From assembly GCF_003473485.1 (NCBI RefSeq), contig NC_053048.1, forward strand, positions 9,051,501 through 9,115,500: DNA of 64,000 nt, read 5' to 3'. Both the position numbers and the translations under genes were made by a program. Below, in pieces: positions 24,168-36,298 of the stretch (within the stretch, counting starts at the first letter, position 1; every line of letters starts with the position of its first letter). The notes below the pieces were generated by a model, which had not been told where the DNA came from, ran no database searches, and saw only the letters and a program-made list of their open reading frames with translations. Source of the DNA: Medicago truncatula (lineage: Eukaryota > Streptophyta > Magnoliopsida > Fabales > Fabaceae).

Positions 24168-25914
24168 TAGCAATTAAGTTTGTTTGAGCAAAATAGATTG
24201 TTGATGTCACACACCTATAGCGTTTCTTTCAAGGATTTAACACTTGAGATTATAACGTAACACAATTTCTCTCATTTTTATCTCATATTCATAATTGAAA
24301 AAATTAAATAATAATTTTTTGTTGATGCAAGTGGAAATATTAATTAACAATATGCAATTTTTTTAGGGGAATTAAAAATACGAAATTAATGTTAGGGAAA
24401 AAGTCCAAAGGGGAGTTTGAAGGGGAAGGCCGGTGACCACGGGGAGGGAAAGAGTGGTAATGTTGTGTGTTAGTAGTTGTATGGTGGTGGCGTAGGTGTG
24501 TACTAATGCCTCCCTTGGGCATGTGCCAGGCACCCCGGGCACACAGAATAAACGCTCATGCGCTTCGGGCATGCTAAAATAACACCTATACGCCTCAGGC
24601 GTGTAACCAATACTCTGTATAACATGTATGATCTTTAGGAAAATTGAGGACCAAATTGACAACAGGAAGGACGTTAGATCCCACCCAACTAATTAGTTAA
24701 ATGAACCCGTAACTCATAATTAATAATTGTATGAGTTAATCCAACAAGACAAAAGAGGGGATTCAAATAGTCCTAATTGCCGCTAAAATCTACAATCAAA
24801 ATCCTTTAATTTTCTATAATCAAATCAGCTGCTAAATAATTTGCTTAATCAAATCAAACTCCCCCATTTTTATTTGCTTTTATTTACTATTTAAATAATT
24901 TGATTTACATTCTCTACCATTGGAAGAAATTTGGTTAAAGTTCCCTTTTCTATGTTTTTTGTTTACCATAAACTAAAATTTAAATCACTTGATTCTTAAG
25001 TGATATAAGGTAAATATGACTTATTTGTCTCATTTATTTGATGCTACCGTGTTTTACTTTGAAAATTAAAACTAAAGATAGCTTACATTGTTGATACTGA
25101 CACAGTTTCTTTATAATTTCTTCAAACTATCTATCTTTTTTATTTATACGTTAAAATAAAGTTTGGGATTCCACATATTAGCATTCAGTCCTTAAGTTTA
25201 AAGTGTCTATGTTAGTAAAATAGTATAAAACATGAGGTTTGAAGAAGCAAGAACTTGCAATGATTAGCAGCAGCACTGAACATTTTCTAAAGCTTTTTAT
25301 TAACTTATGCATCTAAAGCTCTTAAGAAAAGGGACCGATTCAAATCCTAATTTGGATCTATAAACGACCAAATACAAATCCTAATACAGTTACTTGTCAA
25401 TGAAGCAAGAACTTGTCAATGTTTAGCAGCACCATCAAAAACAGTTATGAATATAATCATAAAACAAATGCAAGATTTCACAGCAATGAAGTAACATAGC
25501 AGAGGACAACAAATAAACAGAATTGTAGAATCAAATTGCCGACAGAGTCATAATATACTCGTTTATGTATTAATAATGTCATGTCCTTTTCATAATGTAA
25601 CATACTTTAGTCTGATATAACTAAGAGTATATTTACTATTTCTACATCTTAAAGATGTCTAACTCGATTAAGGTTTCAAACCACATATCAACTAGAAGCA
25701 CAAAGATTATTTGCTCAACTAAAGCACCACAAAATATTATTAACTAGAGCACAAAAATCCTGAGAAGGATCTTCTGGAAGAATGATTTTCAAATATGCTA
25801 CTCAAATTAGAATACGAAAAGAAAAAACCCATAACAGAAACAATCAAGTAAAATGTTCAAAACAACCTTTTCCTAACTTAAATACTATGTTTAAGAACTT
25901 TCAAAATGAAGACA
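24168..25914. other. Intergenic; a GC-palindrome cluster and no supported gene
   Basis: At about 24500-24610 several short GC palindromes occur close together (CACCCCGGGCAC, ATGCGCTTCGGGCAT, ACGCCTCAGGCGT). An open frame across them on the minus strand has no recognisable domain. Text resembling AAGCAAGAACTTG is repeated near 25245 and 25405. The rest is AT-rich and featureless. Confidence 0.45.
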
Positions 25915-28077
25915 TCAATTGAAAAGATATCCTAAAAAAGAAGATTTGTGCTTATTCTCAATGCCAGTATTGACTACAAGCTTTTCCAACATGATTTCCA
26001 GCTCCTTCAGATGATCCTCAACAACATCTATTTTCTGCTGTTTGTTATTCTCATGAAGCAAGTTTGTTGCCAAGGTAGTTGCATTGTTGATCTTTTCCCT
26101 TTCTCCACGGGAGAGGTTTAAATTAACATCCTTCTTTTTTAACGCATTCTTCACTTTGTAAACACAATAATCCAAATCATTCATTACTTTGGCCTTCCTT
26201 AAAAATTCCTTATCTTCCATACGGTATCTCTCAGCTTCTTCAATCATTTTGTTAATTTCAAATGTTGACAATCTTTCTTTTTCATTGTTTATGGTGATCT
26301 GGTTCATATTTCCTGAAGATATTTCCTTAGCCGAAACTGTTAAAATGCCATTTTCATTGATTGAAAAACATACCTCCAAGGGAGTGCCACGAGGAGCACC
26401 TGGACGGCAAGAAAGTTTGAACGAACCAAGCAGATTGTTGTCTAGCGCTCTTGCTCTCTCACCCTCGTAAACACGAATCGAGACAACACCATTGTCACAA
26501 CCAGTTGCATATCCTTTTGTCTTCCTGAGAGGCACAGTAGTGTTCCTTGGAATCACTACACCCATGACATGATCAACATCTACTGCGATACCAAGTGACA
26601 ATGGGGTAACATCTTGCAGCACCAAGTTTGGGACATTCTTAAAGCCTTTGCTTAAAACAGCAGCTTGAAGAGCTGCACCATAAGCAACAGCCTCATCTGG
26701 GTTGATACTCTTGTATAAAACCTTCTTTGGGAAAAGGTCTTGCAATAGATCTTGCACTTTGGGAATCCTAGACGAACCACCCACAAGAACAATATCGTCA
26801 ATATCACTCATCTGTATTTTTGAATCGCTAAGACAACTCTCAACAGTTTTCATACACTCATTAAAAAGATCCATATTCATTTCCTCAAACCTGGCACGAG
26901 TGATTAATGAACAGAAGTCTATTCCCTGAAATAAAGAATCGACCTCAACAGTGGTGACAAAAGCAAAAGAGAGTGTCCTCTTTGCCCTCTCACAGGCAGT
27001 TCTCAACCTCCTTAAGGATTTTGGGTTACCACTAATGTCCACTTTATTCTTCTTTTTGAACTCCTCTACAAAGTAGTTCACCATTCTGCTATCAAAGTCC
27101 TCTCCTCCAAGGTGAGTGTTTCCAGAAGTGGCTTTTACTTCAAAGACATCACCCTTCATTGTAAGGATAGACACATCAAAAGTACCACCACCAAGATCAA
27201 AGACCAAAATATTTTGTTTACCATCACAGTCACCTCTCTTGTCAAAACCATATGCAATAGCTGCAGCAGTAGGTTCATTAATTATCTGAATGACATTAAG
27301 GCCAGCAATGGCACCGGAATCTATGGTGGCTTTTCGCTGAGAATCATTGAACTATGCAGGCACTGTAACAACAGCATTCTTCACAGGTGACATTAGATAT
27401 GTCTCTGCAACTTCTCGCATTTTTGTAAGTACCATAGATGATATTTCCTCCGCACAAAAGTGCTTCTCCTGACCCTTGTACTGAACATTAATCATGAGTT
27501 TGTCGTTCACACCAGCGATAACCTTGAATGGCCACAACATCATGTCTTTTTGAACAACTGAATCACTAAACTTCCTACCAATTAATCTCTTTGCATCTGA
27601 AAATAGAAAGTTATCAGTAGTAATTCTCATCCTTCATTTGTTTAGTTAACATAGCAATTGCATATAATTCTTGAACATCTTTATCAATAAACCATTGTTA
27701 AAAGAATATATATATTTTGATTATGATAAACAAATACACAATAATTTCTGTTTTAAAAGCTTCTGAAAATTAATCTCTAAATTATTAAATATCAAAATCA
27801 ATTTTTTTTTAATAGGCAACAAACAGTAATTGGTAGAGAATACAAATAGAAATTAACCAAAAACAGTGTTTACAGGATTGGTTGCAGCCTGATTCTTAGC
27901 AGCATCACCAATCAACCTTTGATCGTCAGTGAAAGCAACAAATGAAGGTGTTGTTTTGTTTCCTTGGTCGTTGTAGATGATCTCGACTCGATTGTGATTC
28001 TCCAGCCACACAGCAACACACGAATAGGTTGTTCCAAGGTCTATTCCAATAGCACGTCCTTCGTACTTTATCCCCAT
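25915..28077 (-). pseudogene. HSP70 gene with a single premature stop (copy 5)
   Basis: Exons 28077-27858 and 27596-25915 form one frame of 633 sense codons if one stop is ignored: TAG at 27354-27352, codon 155, replacing the Tyr of VPAYFND seen in all other copies. Splice sites, motifs ([47 protein letters not shown]) and the linker [13 protein letters not shown] are otherwise preserved. One other unusual change nearby is VIQIINEP instead of VIRIINEP. The C-terminus ends SFLGYLFN, without EEVD. Reinitiation downstream would start after the first phosphate loop and could not make a working ATPase. Alternatively the stop is a sequence error or a natural polymorphism. Confidence 0.88.
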
Positions 28078-28248
28078 GATCGTTCAAATAATCAAAAGAA
28101 GCTGAAAAAACTTAAAACTCAATTCAAAATTTGCAGCAACCTAATTTTGAAACAGTAGTTCTTTTTGTGTTTCCGAAAAGTCAAACATCTAAGTTTGTAA
28201 ATACTAACCTTGGTTTACTAGGTTTTACGGCAACGCTGTAGCGATGGA

Positions 28249-28311
28249 AATATATAGGTGACACAAGAAATAGGGTTCCAAACTAGCGAAGTTATAGGAA
28301 ATTTCAGAGAA
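28249..28311 (-). promoter_or_regulatory. TATA box and candidate heat-shock element of HSP70 copy 5
   Basis: TATATATT on the minus strand (28249-28256) lies about 170 bp before the ATG. About 42-55 bp further upstream, 28298-28311 reads GAA, AT, TTC, AGA, GAA: two perfectly spaced inverted units plus a third one base out of phase, a plausible heat-shock factor site. It is the best such site I found in the array. Confidence 0.4.
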
Positions 28312-28399
28312 ATAGGGTTTACTTTTCAAGCAAGCTGCAGGTACTGTAGTAGAGTTTTATACAAGAAGTTGCTATGTTTACTCCAACCTCCCCTATTAA

Positions 28400-29015
28400 T
28401 AGGGATGACAAAGCGGGCCGGCACGCCCCGTTTAGGCCCGCTCCATCTAAGTCCGCTTAAAATAGGACGAGACGAGTCGAGTCAAATTAGGTGACTGAGT
28501 CCAAAATCTTACTACGTCCCGTCTAATGGCGGACAAACGATTTGGCGGGCCGGCCCGCCAAACAAAGAACTTTGTTTTTTTAGAGAGCCAAAAAACAATT
28601 TTTCTAATGCATTTATTTTACAACTTAATTGTTACAAAAAATATATGTTGCTTTTATCGTGAAAAAATATAAAAGAATAGGCATCGAATAAATTTCGGGT
28701 AAAACCAAGATAATTAACAAATTATCGAACTCAACATCGTACTAATAGCAAAATAAGAAAAATAGGTCAACATAAAACAAATAGTAAAAAAAATCCAACA
28801 ACCAAAATAAATCCAAAAGATAAAATAAATCTAAAAAAAATGGAAAACAAGTTAAGCGGGGCGGCCCACCCCAACCCGTGTCTGCCCCATTTTTTCAATG
28901 ATTTAAACGGGGCAAGCCAACTATTGGAAGCGAGTTCAAAACTTCGACTCAGCCCGCCATAAATAACGGGCTAAACGAGCCAGCCCGACATGTCGGCCTT
29001 GTTTTGCCACCCCTA
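28400..29015. mobile_element. hAT-type MITE with GC-rich ends
   Basis: The 616-bp element starts TAGGGATGACAAAGCGGGCC and ends with the complement of TAGGGGTGGCAAAACAAGGCC. Flanks CCTATTAA (28392-28399) and CCTATTAT (29016-29023) form an 8-bp target duplication with one difference, as expected for hAT. Subterminal GGGCCGGCCCG motifs are rich at both ends. No transposase frame. Confidence 0.85.
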
Positions 29016-29329
29016 CCTATTATATCTCGCTTTAAACTATCAATCTTTATCTTTATCTTTATCTTTATAATACTAAAAGTTAAAAACTCTTCCCAAACCC
29101 TAATCCCGCCTTTTTTGGCGGGTCTAAGAATTTTTTATGAAAAAAATAGTCTACAATTAAACCGGGGATAATATACTTACATTATCCAACTTTAACCACT
29201 AAGGCACTTCCATTTTTGTTGAAATATTATTGTTTTCAAAATTGATATACAGTACCAAATCATTTTTTTTTAACGCGACAAACACCTAGCGGTTCCTTTC
29301 TCATAGCAGTTATTTTTTAGGCTTAATTG

Positions 29330-30560
29330 ATCAGCCGGTCCCTTAACTTAATTCTTTGTTCCAGAATGGTCCCATAACTAAAAAACGTCTCAAAGTGGTC
29401 CCTTAAATTTTCTACCGTTATATGTTTTGGTCCCTCCCGTCAGTTTTTAACCCTAAATGTCTAAGGTGAATCAAAATTGTAGGTGGTCCACCATATACCT
29501 TAATAAATTTTTTAATTTAAACATTTTGATCTTTTATTTAAATAGAAATTTTCTAATGTTATATGTTTTGGTCCCTTCCGTCAGTTTTTAACCCTAAATG
29601 TTTAAGGTGGATCAAAATTGTAGGTGGTCCACCATATACCTTAATAAATTTTTTAATTTAAACCTTCTGTTCTTTTATTTAAAAAGAAAACCGTTGGATC
29701 ATACTTATCTATTGTATCTTACCGTGAATCGACCTACAACTAATTTTTCCCCTTTTCCTTCATCTTCTTCCTTCAACTTTTCATCATCTTCAAACTAACA
29801 TTCATAAAAAAAAAAATCAGAAAAACAAAACACACATGAATTCAACATCAAAACTCATCATCATCATCATCATCATCATATTCTTCTTCTTCTCATAACT
29901 AAACTACTACCATCAACAACACTAATAAATTCAGGTTTTTATCCTCCATAACACTTGCACAACAACTAATTTCACAAAACCACTACCTAAATCTCGTATT
30001 CTTCTCCCTCTCTTAAAAACTGAAATTATCATAATCCAAACTCACAACAACTAACATCCACCTCTCTTTCATTCAAACCCAAAATCAAAAATCGAAGTCA
30101 TAACCTCACTGCCTCCTAATCATTCAACCCCAAAATTAAAATCTAAATCAAAAGCACAAAATTCTCAATAGTGGAAAATAAGCTTGTGTGTGAAACTTCG
30201 ATGGAAATAAACTTGTGTGTGAAAATAAGCTTGCGATTTCACTGCCACCCTTTCAAAGAAAACGGCTTTGGCTTTGAGATTTCGTTGTAGAAACTTCCTG
30301 TGGTTAACCTCGCTGCCATGAATTTCCAATCTGTTCTGTATGGTTGTAGCGAGATCAAGGTTTTGAGGATTTCAACGCTTCTTCATCTTCGCCGACTTCG
30401 AGTTTCTGCATAAGTAGAGACTTTAAAGCTTCAATGGATTCGTTGTTCGTTTTGAGGAATTTGAACACTGCTACAGTTGCAAAACTTATGGGGCTGTTTT
30501 GTAGTTTTTTATCTTAGGAGGCCAAAATCGCAAACCCGTAATGACACTAGGGGATGTAAA
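29330..30560. repeat. Repetitive element with 141-bp tandem duplication and possible gene scrap
   Basis: Text at 29417-29557 is repeated at 29558-29690 with few changes (TTATATGTTTTGGTCCC, then GGTGGTCCACCATATACC). The opening GGTCCCTTAAC style resembles the end of the MULE-type element at 52359. Downstream is a CT- and CA-rich leader-like stretch. The right boundary is uncertain and no matching inverted end was found. Confidence 0.45.
30355..30489 (-). other. Possible captured coding fragment
   Basis: Forty-five codons are open on the minus strand, with coding-like composition: AVFKFLKTNNESIEALK, then LMQKLEVGEDEEALK, then a stop. It is charged and helical-looking, unlike the surrounding repeats. 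It may be a host gene scrap carried by the element around it. I do not recognise the family. Confidence 0.25.
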
Positions 30561-30769
30561 TAGATATCCATGGGCGTGGATAATATGATATCAGTGTCTA
30601 CAGATTTTAAGATATCTACGGATATATACACAAATCCATGGATAACAATCATTTTTTTTATAATTATCTAAAAATTTACAGCAAAAGTTAATCATATTCG
30701 TTTTTTTTTTCTTTTTATGAAAAGATAATAATATCCATACATTACAATAACAATATTCACACATAGTAT

Positions 30770-31081
30770 GTTCAATGTCTGCCACATGTTATTGTTCGAC
30801 ACCGGCATGATACCAATATATGTGACTACCTTTAATTGCTTTTACTTTTTCAGTGTCAGGGCTGTGTGTCAAGTGTGCATGATCTCAGCCAAATTAGTTT
30901 GACCATACCATATGTAACAACACATGAGTGTCCTCGCGAGCTTAGCTCAGTTGGTAGCAAGAATGCATAATATATGCAAAGTTCAAGTTTCAAATCCCGG
31001 TCATCAAAAAAAAAAAATAGCCACACATGAGTAGGTTATGCCAAGGTCAATTCCAATTGCAGATTTGTATTTTTTAGCCAT
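30770..31081 (-). pseudogene. HSP70 exon 1 remnant split by a SINE
   Basis: From 31081 the minus strand reads MAKKYKSAIGIDLG, then ITYSC up to the SINE at 31022. On the other side (30929 downward) it resumes with a decayed reading through the AVW region. A deletion then joins it to intron-like text with the CGGTGTCGAACAATAAC motif, shared with remnants at 33.08 and 40.53 kb. Nothing downstream of exon 1 remains. It is closest to copy 1. Confidence 0.8.
30930..31022 (+). mobile_element. tRNA-derived SINE with perfect 10-bp target duplication
   Basis: The A-box region GAGCTTAGCTCAGTTGGTAG, then GCATAATATATGC, a B-box-like GTTCAAGTTTCAAATCCCGG and an A-tail at about 31007-31018. ACACATGAGT flanks both sides exactly (30920-30929 and 31023-31032). 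The duplication is HSP70 coding sequence, so it landed in the pseudogene. The internal part is shortened relative to the copy at 148. Confidence 0.85.
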
Positions 31082-31264
31082 TCACTTCAGAAGAGAAAGA
31101 GAGACATATCAATGTTGAATGATTCAGGTTTGTATTAATATCCATTAAATGGAATATGAAAGTTATCTGAATGCGTCCATGTTTCTATTAAAGGTTTTAT
31201 GACTTCTTATACTTCCATAACTGCCACATTCGATCAAGCATTTAAATTATGATCAAGCATTCGA

Positions 31265-32000
31265 TCCAGTGCATTCGTTGCTTTGTTCTTCGCTATGATT
31301 TTTGTGATCTTTGACACGGTAACACTCAGCTTCTTGAATCAATTTGTTAATTTCTTCCATTAACAATCTTTCTTTGTTGTTTGTTATTGTTGTCTCGTTG
31401 GTACTTCCAGTGGATTGTTCCTTAGCAGTAACAGTTAGGATTCAATTTTCATGAACAGAAAAGCATACATCAAAAGACGGCCGCAAGGAGTAAGGGTAAA
31501 ATGAGAATAAAAGAACCTAGCAGATTTTTCTACAATTTGGTCACTAAATTATCGATCCCTACTTAATTTTTCTATAAAATTTCAAGGCTTCACTCAACAA
31601 TTCAGTCTGGACTGCCACACCATAAGCAGCCACTTCATCAGAGTTAATGCTCTTGCATAGAACTCTTGCCCGTCTTGGCATAATGGATAGAACTTAAATC
31701 AACTTAAAAAATTCTTGTAATAGTTGTACTTTCGGAATTCTAGAGGAGCCACCAACAAGGACAACATAATGGATAAAACTCATGTCCATCTCGGCAGTAA
31801 TAAGACAACTCTCAACAGTTTCCAAACACGTTGAAAAGATCCATATTGATTTCATCATACTTGGCACGAGCGAAGGATAAAAAGAAGTTTAAGCGCTGAA
31901 ACAAAGAATCTACCTTAATAGTGGTGACAAAAGAAAAAAAATATTGTCATTTCGTCTCCATCGCACACCGTTCCCAACCTCCTTATGGCCCTTGCGTTCA
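31265..32000 (-). pseudogene. HSP70 internal and 3' remnant
   Basis: Minus-strand reading begins around the RRL region of the ATPase domain. It continues through a recognisable [13 protein letters not shown] region (about 31730-31770), skips to the end of the substrate-binding domain (about 31440-31500) and reaches the lid, where homology stops at 31265. Many frameshifts and deletions. It is the mirror copy of 41405-42453. Confidence 0.85.
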
Positions 32001-32174
32001 CAATAGCATCAGTGGAAAATACAATGCACACATTTCTGATTTTGATTAGAAAAAGTTGGACCAGAGATATAAAACTTAGTACAAAGATCAATTCAATAAC
32101 TGGAAATAAACAAACATTAAACTATATTTAGATAGTATGGTTCATAATTATTTCAAAATTCACACACGTAAATC

Positions 32175-33250
32175 AATCTCGACAGTGGCTTTTAGATACT
32201 TTTGAACTTATCCAAACAGTCCTTGAACACCTCTTTCTTATTTTGTTGGCTAGAATAAAGTAGAATTTTGGCATTTGAAACTGCAAAATTGATCTTTAAT
32301 TCATCTTGTTTGTGAAGCTAAGAACCAATACCCTCCAAAGCCTTGTTTAACTTGTAAACAAAATAATCCAGAGCATTCACTGCTTTAACTTTTTTCTAGT
32401 ACTTTTCGTCTTCAGCCTTGTATTTCTCAGATTCTTCAATCATGCTTATGAAGCTATGAAGCAACAATGATGCTCTTACACAGATCCTTCCCATTGTAGT
32501 TGCTGCACCATTTGTAAAAAGGCCCGTATTCACATATTCACTGTCTCCATACACTTTGTAAAAAGGTCCATATTGATTTCCTCAAACCTCGCACGAGTTA
32601 TTGATGAACAAAATTCAATATTTAAAGGAAAGCATCTTCTACTCGAAGGTAAGTCCCTCCGGCAGTGTCTTTACCTTCAAAGACTTCAACTTTAATTATG
32701 AGTATAGACATATCAATTGTGCCTCCATCAATATCAAATATGAAAATATTCCTCTCTTTTGAAGCCCATGTGCAAAAAAAAAGCAGCAGCATCAGTTAGA
32801 CAGAAATAAGGTGCGAATTACATTAAGGTTGGCAATGGCACCAGCCTCTTTGATGGCCTTAAGGTGAGAATCATTCAAATAAGCTGGCACTATAACAATT
32901 GCATTCTTGACAGAGGATTCCGAATCTCTCAAAACTTTGAGGACTGTAGACAGAAATAATAGGATCATTCCGAATGAGCTTAGAGGGCCATAACATTAGA
33001 TCATTGTGAATAGTTGGATCACTATAGTTCCTTGACATGGAAGGCATGTCCAATGTCTGAAACATGTTATTGTTCTACACCGGCGGGCTGTTATATGTGC
33101 CTGATTTTAATCACTTTTACTTTTTCAGTGTGAGGGCTGTGTGTCAAATGTCTGTTGGTTCGTTGTGCATGATCTCAGCCAGATTAGTTTGACCCTACCA
33201 TATAGCTACATACGAGTAGGTTGTGCGAAGGTCAATTCTAATTGCAGGCC
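32175..33250 (-). pseudogene. HSP70 remnant related to copy 1
   Basis: From 33250 the minus strand reads a decayed AIRIDLRTTYSYVAIW, then an intron relic, then [17 protein letters not shown]. Pieces of the ATPase domain follow (a GGTID-like relic near 32710, RARFEE near 32590) and a lid end near 32175-32420. Most of the protein is deleted or shifted. It lies between copy 9 and the remnant at 31265 and is the counterpart of 40398-41217. Confidence 0.82.
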
Positions 33251-33997
33251 ATAATTATTGAATGATTCAGGTTTGTTTTAATATCCATGAACTGAAATGG
33301 AGTATGAAAGTTAGCAGAACGTGTCCATGTCAATATTAAAGTTAAAGGTGTTGTGACTTCTTTTACTGCCATAATTGCCACAATGGACAGAGCGTTCGAA
33401 TTAAGGTTACTATTAAAAAATGTATTTTATAAAATTTCTATAATAGATATAACATAGATAGATAAGATCATTGAAATAACTTCAAGCAACAGATACAAAT
33501 CATCTTAAAATACTCATCATTCTGTATATGTTAGACTCTATATTGACAGTTTGAAGCAGCTAAAAAATGAAAATATTCTCACACCTTAGCAGTGTCAATG
33601 TTTTATATTTGATGTTCAGTTTCTATATAATTAAGAGAATAAATTCATGTTATTTTTCCTCTTATAACGAAGCATCTAAAGATGATGAGGCAAGTCAGTT
33701 CTTGAAGATGTGCTCTAGAAAGGTTTCAACTTAAATCACAAAGATTATTTACTCAAAACTAGAATAGTGTCTGAGAAGGATCAGATCCTAAAGTAAAAGC
33801 TTTGAAGGATGCTGCTAAAACTAGAATAGAGTCAGCATGGTTTACAATACAGAAAACAGAAAGAGGAAGAAAAGAAAAAAAAAACCGGTAACATGTGAAA
33901 CACAAACATTAACATAAACTTCAATGCTATTAGATAATGATAATAAAACTAAAGGTCTGCATTCAGCACTTTCAAAAGCAAGACATCACTTAAAATC

Positions 33998-36298
33998 TTA
34001 TCCAAGAAAAATAAAATTATTAGCCTTGGATATAAGGTGTTTCGACATTCTCTCCAGCTCCTCCAGATAACCCTCAAGAACATCTATTTCTTTCTCTTTT
34101 TTATTCTTATCAAGCAAATCCATAGCAACAGTAATTGCATTGTTGATCTTTGCAATTTCTTGAGGGGAGAGAATCAGATTAACATCCTTCTTCTTTAAAG
34201 CCTTCTTCATATTGTAAACACAAGAATCTAATTCACACATTACCTTGGCCCTTCTTAAAAATTGCATATCTTCCACATGGTATTTCTCAGCTTCTTTAAT
34301 CATTTTTTCAATGTCGAACATTGACAACCTTTCTTTGTCATTGGTTATGGTGATCATGTTCATATTGCCTGTGGATATTTCCCTAGCAGTAACAGTCAGG
34401 ATACCATTTTCATCAATTGAAAAGCATACCTCCAAGGGCTGGCCACGGGGACCTGGAAGACAACGAAGCCCAAATGAACCAAGCAGATTATTGTCAGCAG
34501 CTCTTGGTCTCTCACCCTCATAAACAAGAAAATTGACAAGGCACTGGTTATCATAAAGGGTGGAATATCGACTTGTCTTCTTGACAGGTATGGAAGTGTT
34601 TCTAGGAATCACCACACTCATGATATGTTCAATACTTACAGAAATACCAAGTGACAAAGGGGTCACATCTCGTAGCACCAAGTTGGGGACATTCTTACAG
34701 CCTTCACTCAAAATAGCAGCCTGAACAGCTGCACCATAAGCAACAGCCTCGTCTGGGTTGATACCCATGAATAATTCCTTCCCCTTGAAATATTCTAGCA
34801 ATTGTTCCTGCACTTTGGGAATCCTAGACGAGCCACCGACAAGTACAACATCATCAATATCATTCTTGTATATCTTTGAATCCCTGAGACAGGTGTCAAC
34901 TATATTCATACACTCATTGAAAAAGTCCATGTTAAGTTCCTCAAATTTAGCACGAGTAATTGATGAACAAAAGTCGATTCCCGTAAATAAAGCATCTACC
35001 TCAACAGTGGTAACAAAAGCAAAAGAGAGTATCCTTTTTGCCCTCTCACAGGCAGTTCTCAACCTCCTTAAGGATTTTGGGTTCTGACTGATGTCCACTT
35101 TATTCTTCTTTTTTAACTCCTCAACAAAATAGTTCACCATTCTGTTATCGAAGTCCTCGCCCCCAAGGTGAGTGTTTCCTGCAGTGGCTTTCACTTCAAA
35201 GACATCACCCTTAATTGTGAGGATAGACACATCAAAAGTCCCGCCACCCAGATCAAAGACAAAAATATTTCGGCTACCATCACAGTCATTTCTCTTGTCA
35301 AGGCCATATGCAATAGCTGCCGCAGTAGGTTCATTGATTATCCGAATGACATTAAGTCCAGCAATAGTACCAGCATCTATGGTGGCCTTTCGCTGAGAAT
35401 CATTGAAGTAAGCTGGCACAGTAACAACGGCATTCTTGACCGGCGACCCCAGATATGCCTCCGCAACCTCTCGCATCTTTGTAAGCACCATAGAAGATAT
35501 TTCCTCAGCACAAAAGTGCTTCTCTTGACCCTTGTACTTAACAGTAATCATAGGTTTGTCATTAACACCAGAAATAACCTTGAATGGCCACAACAATATA
35601 TCTCTTTGAACAACGGGGTCACTAAACTTCCTACCAATTAACCTCTTAGCATCTGCAAAAATAGCAATTGCATACTAATTAGGGTTTAAAAAAAAATGTT
35701 TTCAAAAGTGACATCAAGAATATTTACACAACTGCATTTGAGTAGTTACTTTAAAACCCAATTTCAATACATGATTTTAACGATGATAAAGAAATAGTAA
35801 ATTTCCATCATTCATCATTTATCCAGCTAATTAGGGTTTTAAAAAAATGTTTTCGACAGTGAAATCAAGAATCTTTACTCAACTGCATTTGAGTAGTTTC
35901 TTTAAAAACCAATTTCAAGACATGATTTTAACCATGATAAACAAACACAATATACCTTCTTTTAAAAAGAAATCTCTAAATTATTTATATCAAAAGCAAT
36001 TTTTTTCAAACCAACAACAAAAGAAACCTAAATACATTCATGAAGCAGTAAATAATAGAAATAGAAATAGAAATTTACCAAAGATAGTGTTTTCAGGGTT
36101 AGTAGCAGATTGATTCTTAGCAGCATCGCCAATCAACCTTTGTTCATTGTTGAAAGCAACAAAAGAAGGTGTTATTCGGTTTCCTTGATCATTGTGAATA
36201 ATCTCAACTCTTTGGTGTTGATCAAGCCACACAGCAACACATGAATAGGTTGTTCCAAGATCTATTCCCACTGCACGTCCTTCGTATTCTTTTGCCAT
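33998..36298 (-). CDS. HSP70-family chaperone without EEVD tail (copy 9)
   Basis: Exons 36298-36079 and 35652-33998 encode 624 residues. The start gives MAKEYEG like the other copies; an in-frame ATG nine codons upstream (36325) is possible but lacks family support. Motifs are intact: [46 protein letters not shown] and [13 protein letters not shown]. The linker is [13 protein letters not shown]. The lid ends [10 protein letters not shown], with no EEVD. It is close to copy 4 but has one lid. A damaged mirror copy, lacking exon 1, lies at 38855-39942. The first intron (426 bp) contains a 151-bp direct duplication. Likely a cytosolic or nuclear ATP-driven chaperone. Confidence 0.94.
35675..35955. 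repeat. 151-bp direct duplication inside the copy 9 intron
   Basis: Units starting CTAATTAGGGTTT at 35675 and 35826 share CAACTGCATTTGAGTAGT and most of their length. The mirror copy near 38.68-38.82 kb has a single unit, so the duplication arose after the arms separated, or was lost from one arm. Confidence 0.8.

Larger units (their letters stand above)
31265..36000 (-). repeat. Left arm of divergent inverted duplication (partner 38670-42260)
   Basis: The order on the minus strand (HSP70 exon 2, 3' flank, copy-1-like remnant, internal remnant) is repeated on the plus strand from 38670. The 3' flank just after the stop (33990 downward versus 39943 upward) is almost identical over about 100 bp. 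Confidence 0.88.

Noticed and set aside
24372-24662. A minus-strand 96-residue gene
   Set aside because: The frame spans the GC palindrome cluster, has no recognisable domain, and no promoter or splice context.
30930-31022. A tRNA gene
   Set aside because: The A-box and B-box-like motifs are there, but acceptor stems do not pair, an A-tail follows and a 10-bp target duplication flanks it. It is a SINE.
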